NCBI GenBank assembly: GCA_003483675.1
Contig: DMYK01000612.1
Span: forward strand, 1 to 10,362
Direction: 5' to 3'
DNA: 10,362 nucleotides
Origin: Microcoleaceae cyanobacterium UBA11344
GTDB taxonomy: Bacteria; Cyanobacteriota; Cyanobacteriia; Cyanobacteriales; Microcoleaceae
A model generated the notes under the pieces. It did no database searches and was not told the DNA's origin. It saw nothing but the letters and a program-made list of their open reading frames with translations. The position numbers and the translations under genes were made by a program. Within the stretch, counting starts at the first letter, position 1, and each line of letters starts with the position of its first letter. Of this stretch, positions 4,520-10,362 are shown one piece after another.

Positions 4520-7500
4520 ATAAAGAACGCTGTTTGAATCGATGACCGTACTCAGTAATTTCCTGAACCGCCGGGACTGCATAGGGCTTGAACTTTTCTA
4601 GCCCTGCGGCTGCCGCTTCATCGTGGAAGTAAGCCCTTAATCGAGGTAGATTCTGAGCTGAAGTTTCCGCAAAAAGTGACCTTGAATCATCTCCTGGCAT
4701 TGTTAAGCCAATACGAAGATCGAAATGAGTTAATGATGAGCGGTTTTCCGCCGTCATCTTCAGAAATGTTTTCATGCTTTCTAACCACAGGATAGTGTGA
4801 ATACCTAACTCTGGCCCTTGAGAGAGTAGAGTTATCAGGTTTTTAGCGTCTGCGGATGGTTCTTCATTGCGTGAACCCATGATAGGTCGCAGATTTTGCG
4901 CCCGACTAAGGCCGCCTACCGCACACACAAAGAATAGCGATTGCCCTAAATTCATTTCATTAGGGTTGTCATCTCGCAGTTTTTTACGCCGTTCAAATTC
5001 GACATAGGTTTGTTGTAGGATATCTTCCGATCGCTGAATTTGAGCTTCAGGATTTGGGAAGCGCTTCCCAATCGATACCGGAAAATATTTTCCAAAAGTA
5101 TCGCGGAAAGAGACTAACATTTTTCCTTGATGATTTTCTTCATCTTGTTGGGACAGATCCATAATTCTAAATTGGGCTGTGTTTGGTTGGCGACAATGGA
5201 CGAGACTAATTAAAATTCCGCCTAAAATACCAAAAATTGTTTCTTCTGATGTACCAATTAGCAGCATATTGCTCCGGGGACGGCGGCGAAAAATTGCCTG
5301 GGTGTGGTTTCCTATTCGCATGGCTTCGCCAAGCCATGCAACGCCTGGAGTCTCTTCTAGCGACCAATCTGCTTGTTTGATCACTTGTTTGTTTAACTCT
5401 CGTAGAGGCAGCCAGTTAGACATCCCTGACAATTGAATTAACTGTCGGTTGCGATTCAGTTTAGTTGCTTGCGTCCCGTTGAACAAAATTAGCGGTTCTG
5501 GGCGTTTGTAATGCTTATCTCCTGCAACAGACTGGATTTGTAGCAGAGCATTTCGCCTAATGGTGGCAGACATATCAGCTATTTGACCGACAGTATTGTA
5601 ACCTTTCTTTCCTTGCTGAGAGTTGTAAATAATTTCGCCTGGCCCTTCCAGCAAATCTACGGCATCTATATTACCTTCTGCTAGAACTGAAGCCGCCGTT
5701 TTTTTATCCATTTGCTGTGCCATACGCAAGTCAATAAAGGAGTAAATGCCACCACTCATATTCGGTACACTGGGGGATTGAGATGCAATCAATAAATGTA
5801 CGCCAAAAGCTCGTCCCCGTCGCGTGATGTCGTCAAAAATAATGTTCAGTTGTCGTGTGATGTCATCATTTTCTTGGAACATATATTGAAACTCATCAAT
5901 CACGACTAAAATGCGTGGCATTTTTTCTTCTGAGCGATTGCGATAGTCTTTGAGACTGCTTACGCCTGCGGCTCGAAACTTGCTGCCACGGTCTTCTAAT
6001 TCTCGCTGAATGTATTTAAGGACGCTTAAACCAAATTCGCGATCGCTCTCAATTGAAACAACTTTGGCATGAGGTAATGCCTTAGCTTCGTTTAACTCTC
6101 CATCTAGATTAGCTGATTCCGATCTTTCTGGGTCTACATATATCTGAAACTCAACGCCTTCTTTGAAATCCAGGAGATACATTTCTAGTTCGTCTGGCGA
6201 ATACCTCATTGCCAAACTGGTGATGATAGCGTGCAGCGTGTAGCTCTTTCCTGCCCCAGGCTTACCTGCTAACAACCCTTGACTTGTTACTTTTCCATCT
6301 TCATTGTTGCCCATCCAAAATTCGATGTAATCGGTTGCACCTGTAATTCCTATTGGTGCTCGCATTTCTTCGCGACTGTCAAAAGACCATTCAGTCATTT
6401 TAGGAGGATAAAGCTCTGTAAATGGTATTGTCTCTGTTTTTACTTCCTTGGTGGCTTTGGTGATAGCTTCTGTTATTTGGTTGAACTGCTCGTTAGCTGG
6501 CGGGCGATCTAGAATTATTTTACAAGCAAGATTATTAGGTAAATTCATTGAAAATAACTGATTTCGTTGATAATTGCGATCGGATGGACGCAATACAGTG
6601 CAGCTACTATTGAAAATTCCATAGTTGAAGTTCCGGGGTTTTTCTAGAGTTTCATCAATGTGCAGAACCACGTACATACCTGCTCTGGCTCCATTAATCA
6701 ACAAACTTTTTAAGTCTTCCCAAGATGTGTTATCAAAGTTGGTAGGAAAATCAGCAACAAATAAATAGCGGTACGGTTCCTTGATGAAGGATTTAGCACC
6801 ATTATATTCTTCTATTGTCTGATAGTCCGTACTTAAATATTTCTGAATTACCTGTTCAGTTTTTAAGGTCAATTCTCGCAACTGTTCCCGTACATCATCA
6901 CTGCGAGTGTAGGTTCTAGGGCCGGAAATTATTTCTGGTAAGCTCTTAAAAGGAAAGTTATTTCCCATCCCAACCGGATCGATAAATACCCCTCGAACTT
7001 TTTTAACAGGAAATGTGCTGATGACTCTTAATGCGATCGATTGAATTGCTTCCACAGCAGCTTGTCGAGAATCGGCACTGTTGCTGAAGATGGCGATGTG
7101 CCCTGGTGTGTGGGAGGCGGGATCGGTTGATAGAGCGCGAATTGGCACAAAAGCAGGGATGCTAATACGAGGTTGAAGTTGTTCGAGTGGCAATGTCCCT
7201 AATTGCTGTAACTCCCCTACCCGTAACACCCCTGGTGCTAAACCGCTTGTTTGAGGGCGATAGCTATTTTTTTCCCGATCGGATGGACTCCAAAGGCGAT
7301 CGCCCCAAGGCAGAGATATTAAACGTGGCGGGCTGTCCTCTGAAGCTGCTGTTATACCGTCAATTAGGTGCATAATGTCAGCAAGCAATTGTTGCTGCTG
7401 AGTCCACTCTTCTCTCAATAACCGAGGCGCTTCTTCGTTAGCTTTTTGGCTTGCTAGTTTTGTGTAGGAAGCAATTGTTGCCAGCTCTACTACGGCTTTT

Positions 7501-7709
7501 GCTTTTGACTGTTCTAGCAGCTTATTAAAGCGGACTTCTGCTTGAGGCATGAGTTGCTTTAATTGAGCCTCTTCTTGAAGTAGTTTTTGGGTCAAATGAG
7601 CCTCTTCTCCTGGTAATCGCCGCCTTAACTCTACTTCCTTTAGTGTCAGTTCTTGTAGCTCTTTCGTCATGTGTTTGAGCATCGAAATAATATTAATGAT
7701 GTTTCCCAT
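4518..7709 (-). CDS. FtsK/SpoIIIE-type ATPase, EccC-like triple-domain motor (1063 aa)
   Basis: This is a putative motor ATPase of the FtsK/HerA superfamily, related to T7SS EccC/EssC. Residues 10-115 are charged and helical (probable coiled coil), and no transmembrane helix is visible anywhere. A first ATPase-like fold spans about 160-420. Its P-loop position has no GK[ST] (SNSADSRQA, 209-217) and its Walker B-like strand is YLFVADF (315-321). The second fold, about 450-700, is intact: Walker A GKPGAGKS at 482-489, LLDFKEGVEF at 512-521, Walker B LVVIDEF with D605/E606, the arginine-rich RRGRAFGVH at 630-638, and the sensor-like IASQSPS at 641-647. A third fold, about 760-1045, is degenerate again (LLIGTSEETIF at 816-826; LFFVCAVGG at 925-933). 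The start ATG has AGGA 7 nt upstream, and the stop is TAG at 4518-4520, 13 bp before the first WXG gene. The neighbours suggest export of WXG-type substrates rather than DNA translocation. A DNA pump or conflict-system ATPase remains possible. Confidence 0.95.
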   Translation of the reverse strand: MGNIINIISMLKHMTKELQELTLKEVELRRRLPGEEAHLTQKLLQEEAQLKQLMPQAEVRFNKLLEQSKAKAVVELATIASYTKLASQKANEEAPRLLREEWTQQQQLLADIMHLIDGITAASEDSPPRLISLPWGDRLWSPSDREKNSYRPQTSGLAPGVLRVGELQQLGTLPLEQLQPRISIPAFVPIRALSTDPASHTPGHIAIFSNSADSRQAAVEAIQSIALRVISTFPVKKVRGVFIDPVGMGNNFPFKSLPEIISGPRTYTRSDDVREQLRELTLKTEQVIQKYLSTDYQTIEEYNGAKSFIKEPYRYLFVADFPTNFDNTSWEDLKSLLINGARAGMYVVLHIDETLEKPRNFNYGIFNSSCTVLRPSDRNYQRNQLFSMNLPNNLACKIILDRPPANEQFNQITEAITKATKEVKTETIPFTELYPPKMTEWSFDSREEMRAPIGITGATDYIEFWMGNNEDGKVTSQGLLAGKPGAGKSYTLHAIITSLAMRYSPDELEMYLLDFKEGVEFQIYVDPERSESANLDGELNEAKALPHAKVVSIESDREFGLSVLKYIQRELEDRGSKFRAAGVSSLKDYRNRSEEKMPRILVVIDEFQYMFQENDDITRQLNIIFDDITRRGRAFGVHLLIASQSPSVPNMSGGIYSFIDLRMAQQMDKKTAASVLAEGNIDAVDLLEGPGEIIYNSQQGKKGYNTVGQIADMSATIRRNALLQIQSVAGDKHYKRPEPLILFNGTQATKLNRNRQLIQLSGMSNWLPLRELNKQVIKQADWSLEETPGVAWLGEAMRIGNHTQAIFRRRPRSNMLLIGTSEETIFGILGGILISLVHCRQPNTAQFRIMDLSQQDEENHQGKMLVSFRDTFGKYFPVSIGKRFPNPEAQIQRSEDILQQTYVEFERRKKLRDDNPNEMNLGQSLFFVCAVGGLSRAQNLRPIMGSRNEEPSADAKNLITLLSQGPELGIHTILWLESMKTFLKMTAENRSSLTHFDLRIGLTMPGDDSRSLFAETSAQNLPRLRAYFHDEAAAAGLEKFKPYAVPAVQEITEYGHRFKQRSL
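6039..6046. repeat. HIP1 octamer
   Basis: GCGATCGC within the middle ATPase domain of the FtsK-like gene. Confidence 0.9.
7296..7303. repeat. HIP1 octamer
   Basis: GCGATCGC in the 5' part of the FtsK-like gene. Confidence 0.9.
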
Positions 7710-7771
7710 GTTTTTATCCTAGTTTCAGATTTTTTTGTACAGACGAGTTTCAACTTATAGATTAACAGCCA

Positions 7772-8680
7772 CTAACTCATGGATAGATTACTGCTAATCC
7801 CCCATGTTATGAGCATAGCAACTATGACTGCCACGATATTTTGGAATATCAAGACTGTCACCACCCCAACACCTACTATAAATAAAATTTCTAGCATTCG
7901 TTTAGTCTTGAGCGAATCAATATTCTTAATAGTAATCCGAATTTCATTTTCAAGCTTTTCCAGCCTTGTTTTAAGATCGGAAATATTTGAATCTAACTCG
8001 CTACCGAGATTAGACATAGTATCTTCAAACTGTTTTTGCAGACGTTCTCTAGTCTCTTTGAATTGGTTTTGAATATTGTTATATTCTGTTACCTCACTGC
8101 TAGCTTTAGCAAGGGCTAACTCAACCCGCTCTTTTGCAACTTGAGTAAAGGCTGGCAACTTGACATTAGGTAAGCTTGAGGAATTCTTCAACTCAAGCTG
8201 TTTTGCTAATTGATCGGCTGCATTTAACTGATTGTTGTACCACTTCAAGTCTTCCCGTGCATTGAGCAGTTCTTGATTTCTGGCTTCTAGCTGAAATAGA
8301 GCCAAGCAGTAGTTATCTAGGAATGCTTGATTATCTAAATTAGCAACACCATTGTTATTACCGGATGTAATGTTGATGTCTGGTATACTAGGTTTTTGAG
8401 GACTCATTTTCAGATATCGGTTATGGGCTGCTGTTGCCTCTTCATCTCGGTGAAGTGCTTTAAGTGCATTGGAAAGAAGCAGCCAAGGCTGGGGTTTAGT
8501 TGGCTCAACTGAAACTAAATGACGTAAAGTTGTGACAGCCTCTTCATATAGCTTGAGTTTGATGAGTACCTGACTTTTTTCAAGTAAAACTTGCCCATTG
8601 TTGGGATTAGTTTTAAGGATGTTATTCAATGAATCTAGTTCTGCTTGATATTGCATTGTTTGGTTGGAGGTAATCATCAT
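7772..8680 (-). CDS. TPR-coiled-coil protein with C-terminal membrane segment (302 aa)
   Basis: Residues 10-95 form two to three TPR-like helical repeats (for example LYEEAVTTLRHLVSVEP at 44-60). A Gly/Asn-containing linker follows near 105-118. Residues 120-260 are charged and strongly helical, best read as a long coiled coil. Residues 262-296 are a hydrophobic stretch of about 31 residues, either one long helix or a short two-helix hairpin, followed by only a few residues. There is no N-terminal signal. The protein is therefore most likely tail-anchored in the inner (or thylakoid) membrane with its TPR and coiled coil in the cytoplasm. It sits between the soluble TPR protein and the ATPase, 62 bp upstream of the latter. 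Because the ATPase lacks its own membrane helices, I infer that this protein could dock it to the membrane. The start is two tandem ATGs (8680, 8677) without a good Shine-Dalgarno, and ATG at 8656 is an alternative. I do not recognise a named family beyond TPR. Confidence 0.93.
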   Translation of the reverse strand: MMITSNQTMQYQAELDSLNNILKTNPNNGQVLLEKSQVLIKLKLYEEAVTTLRHLVSVEPTKPQPWLLLSNALKALHRDEEATAAHNRYLKMSPQKPSIPDINITSGNNNGVANLDNQAFLDNYCLALFQLEARNQELLNAREDLKWYNNQLNAADQLAKQLELKNSSSLPNVKLPAFTQVAKERVELALAKASSEVTEYNNIQNQFKETRERLQKQFEDTMSNLGSELDSNISDLKTRLEKLENEIRITIKNIDSLKTKRMLEILFIVGVGVVTVLIFQNIVAVIVAMLITWGISSNLSMS

Positions 8681-8715
8681 GGCAAAGTAGGGATATTAGT
8701 GAAATATGAGCAAAA

Positions 8716-10227
8716 CTAACTTAATAAATTTATTAAGTTTTCTGCCAACAAAACTCCATCTGTGTCTCCTTTAGCTTTATACAAGCTTTTAGCCTTTTTA
8801 AATATAGGTAATGCCTCGGCTTTGCGTTCCAGATAATGTAGAAATGAAGCCAATTTAAAGTGGGATTCAGGGTCATCTGGTTCGACTTCTACCGCCTTGT
8901 GAAATATTTCTAGAGCTTCATTTTTATCGTGTTTGTATTTACTTAGTAGTGAGCCTAGTTTACTGTATAATATCGCAGTATTAGGGGCAAATATGATGGC
9001 TTTTTTATATCCTTGAATTGCGTCTCTAATATTTCCTTGTCTTTTTAAGATATTTGCAACATACTGATAAATACCCGCGTCATCAGTATTAAAATGGATA
9101 GCTTCTTGAAGCACTTGTAAAGCTTCAGGTAAACGATCTAAATCAGCTAGTGCAAAGCCAAGAAATTCATAAAATCTGGAGTCTTTTGGATTGATTTCAA
9201 TAGCTTTTGTAAATGCTTTAACAGATTCATCTAACAAATTGCTATTTTTGAGGATTATTCCCAATATAAAGTAAGCCATTGCATAATTTGGATCGACTTG
9301 AATTGCTTGTTTTAACGCAGAAATTGCCTCGGTTACTTCTCCTTGGTTATATAATTCACATCCCAAATTATAGTAAGAAGTCGCCTGACTACTAGAGCTA
9401 GCATCAGCCGAAGGTATATCAGTTTCTCTGGCTTCAAAATCAAATTCTGACTCCTGCTGTGGTGAGGTTGTTACAGATTTAGGAGAATCCTCTTTGTTTT
9501 CGCAAGATTTTATAAAGAAATTGGCAGTTTCGCAGCTTTCTGTATCGCCTTTGGCTAGACAAATTTCTAGCATTTCGTACCAATCATTTAGTGCATCTTT
9601 ATTTCTCCCTAATTGCGTAAAAGACTGAGCTCTTTCTTGGTAAGCTATATAATCGTTTGGATTGTGTTGAATACAAATACTAAAGTCTTCAATGGCTCCT
9701 ACTTCATCATATAGGAGCGATCGCATTCTACCTCGCTGTTCGTAGACATGGATATTTTCAGGTTGACATTGTATTACAAAGTCAAATTCTTCGACAGCCA
9801 AAGTTAGTAACTCTGTCGTATCAACTTTAGTATCATTCGACATCATCCCCCATATAGACAGAATACTACCTCTGCGGTGGTGTGCTGATACGAGACTGGG
9901 ATTAATTTCAATTGCTTTTTCATAGTCTTTAATTGCTTTTTCTCTATCTCCTAGGTCTTCATGACAATTACCCCGTAAGTCATAAATCCGATCGAGACTA
10001 ATCTCCCTTGGTTGAATTTCTATTGCCCTATTAAAATCTTTGAGCGCTTCCTGATAATTATTTATAATGGCAAAAATTAAACCACGATAAAAGTAAGCGA
10101 TTCCTTGTTCAGGATCTCTAGATAAAGCTTCATTAAAAAGCTGAACTGCTTCAGAGTAGTTTCCCTCAGAATAATCATCAATCCCTTCCTCAATTAACTG
10201 TATTGATATTTCTTGTGATGTCGCCAT
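8716..10227 (-). CDS. TPR-repeat protein with two TPR blocks (503 aa)
   Basis: First gene of the operon. The ATG at 10227 is preceded by GAGGAG only 2-4 nt away, and no better start is visible. The protein is almost entirely tetratricopeptide repeats, a fold that makes protein-protein interaction surfaces. About six repeats fill residues 8-225, a Ser/Glu-rich linker without repeats covers roughly 240-282, and about six more fill 284-485. Consensus features are clear, for example AIEINP ends at 105-110 and 342-347. Both blocks end in a similar module (AKGDTESCETANFFIK at 225-240 and AKGDTDGVLLAENLIN at 485-500), which suggests an internal duplication. No signal peptide or membrane segment is seen, so it is probably cytoplasmic. 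By position, 35 bp before the TPR-coiled-coil membrane protein and ahead of the ATPase, I infer a scaffold or adaptor role, perhaps for substrate recruitment. TPR proteins are functionally diverse, so the role is uncertain. Confidence 0.95.
   Translation of the reverse strand: MATSQEISIQLIEEGIDDYSEGNYSEAVQLFNEALSRDPEQGIAYFYRGLIFAIINNYQEALKDFNRAIEIQPREISLDRIYDLRGNCHEDLGDREKAIKDYEKAIEINPSLVSAHHRRGSILSIWGMMSNDTKVDTTELLTLAVEEFDFVIQCQPENIHVYEQRGRMRSLLYDEVGAIEDFSICIQHNPNDYIAYQERAQSFTQLGRNKDALNDWYEMLEICLAKGDTESCETANFFIKSCENKEDSPKSVTTSPQQESEFDFEARETDIPSADASSSSQATSYYNLGCELYNQGEVTEAISALKQAIQVDPNYAMAYFILGIILKNSNLLDESVKAFTKAIEINPKDSRFYEFLGFALADLDRLPEALQVLQEAIHFNTDDAGIYQYVANILKRQGNIRDAIQGYKKAIIFAPNTAILYSKLGSLLSKYKHDKNEALEIFHKAVEVEPDDPESHFKLASFLHYLERKAEALPIFKKAKSLYKAKGDTDGVLLAENLINLLS
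8718..8739. repeat. 22-bp perfect palindrome at the 3' end of the first TPR gene
   Basis: The arm AACTTAATAAA is followed directly by its exact reverse complement. The site covers the last codons and part of the TAG stop of the 503-aa TPR gene, and ends about 38 bp before the next start codon. In RNA it would fold as a weak AU-rich hairpin. In DNA it could be a binding site for a dimeric regulator. There is no G/C-rich stem or long U-tract, so a classical terminator is unlikely. Confidence 0.6.
9717..9724. repeat. HIP1 octamer
   Basis: GCGATCGC in the first TPR gene; its presence here and in the other genes argues that the locus has resided in a cyanobacterial genome for some time. Confidence 0.9.
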
Positions 10228-10362
10228 ATCTCCTCACTCTGCTGTACAAGTTTCTTGAACTGACCTTGATTAATCAAAAGCAACTGAGTTTAAAAGGGGG
10301 TTGTCCTCCCTAATTTTTCTTAGCCGCCCTAGGTGATTGTGGGCCTCTATTTATCTATCTGG
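10228..10362 (-). promoter_or_regulatory. Presumed promoter/leader region of the operon
   Basis: This is the only sizeable non-coding DNA upstream of the first gene, so the operon promoter should be here or just beyond the window edge. It contains a 12-bp perfect palindrome at 10266-10277 and a T-rich stretch. I cannot point to a convincing -35/-10 pair or an NtcA-type site, so no exact promoter is called. Confidence 0.4.
10266..10277. promoter_or_regulatory. 12-bp palindrome upstream of the operon, possible operator
   Basis: TTGATTAATCAA is a perfect palindrome centred about 45 bp before the start codon of the first TPR gene. The place and symmetry suit binding of a dimeric regulator, but a 12-bp AT-rich palindrome can arise by chance. 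Confidence 0.3.

Noticed and set aside
4505..4582. Longer start for the 90-aa WXG protein, adding 26 residues
   Set aside because: The extension lies inside the ATPase gene, has no Shine-Dalgarno advantage, and the shorter start has AGGGA 10 nt upstream and gives the normal WXG100 size.
4518..7709. Chromosome-segregation FtsK
   Set aside because: It lacks the four N-terminal membrane helices and the C-terminal gamma DNA-reading domain of FtsK, and its neighbours are WXG and toxin genes.
10296..10320. GGGGG/CTCCC hairpin followed by a T-rich stretch, as a plus-strand terminator
   Set aside because: The stem is five pairs with a G-T mismatch, the T-run is interrupted, and there is no plus-strand gene before it.
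1..10362. CRISPR array, tRNA, rRNA, insertion sequence or transposase
   Set aside because: No regularly spaced repeats, cloverleaf-like sequence, or transposase motifs with terminal inverted repeats were found on either strand by eye.

Overview
The window looks like chromosomal or plasmid DNA of a cyanobacterium, probably a filamentous one. It has four copies of the HIP1 octamer GCGATCGC plus many CGATCG cores, moderate G+C, an IMS-domain (ARC6-like/DUF4101) protein typical of cyanobacteria, cyanobacterial-style TPR proteins, and a GAGGGGT-type heptad stretch in the left intergenic region. The genus cannot be told from sequence alone.

All ten convincing genes lie on the minus strand and form one tightly packed unit running from 10227 down to 466. 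No gap exceeds 62 bp, and one junction is an ATGA stop/start overlap. In transcription order they are: (1) a 503-aa double-block TPR protein; (2) a 302-aa TPR-coiled-coil protein with a C-terminal membrane segment; (3) a 1063-aa FtsK/SpoIIIE-type triple-ATPase-fold protein with only its middle domain intact; (4) a 90-aa WXG100-like protein; (5) a 97-aa WXG100-like protein with a WxD variant; (6) a 405-aa toxin-like protein with an N-terminal helical, cysteine-containing region and a C-terminal R-S-E (ExE) ADP-ribosyltransferase domain; (7) a 54-aa protein coupled to the toxin stop, a candidate immunity protein; (8) a 70-aa WXG-like protein; (9) a membrane-anchored IMS-domain protein; (10) a membrane-anchored class A beta-lactamase-like serine hydrolase.

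The combination resembles a type VII secretion (T7SS/ESX)-like effector locus. It has an FtsK/EccC-type motor, several small WXG helical hairpins, an effector built like LXG toxins (helical N-terminus, toxic C-terminus) preceded by two small WXG partners and followed by a tiny candidate immunity gene. The rest of the machinery is unfamiliar. The ATPase has no transmembrane segment and its first and third ATPase folds are degenerate. No EccB/D/E, EssA/EssB/EsaA or mycosin homologue is present. Instead, three neighbours carry single membrane anchors (TPR-coiled-coil, IMS and beta-lactamase-like). I infer a toxin-delivery or secretion system in a diderm cyanobacterium, with the membrane-anchored TPR/IMS proteins acting as the platform and the serine hydrolase possibly acting on peptidoglycan. 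This is inference from gene content; transport itself is not shown by the sequence.

The left end (1-465) has no convincing gene. It holds a G-rich heptad stretch with a small hairpin and two tiny overlapping reading frames that may be the remnant of a small gene. The right end (10228-10362) is the presumed promoter region of the operon and contains a 12-bp perfect palindrome.
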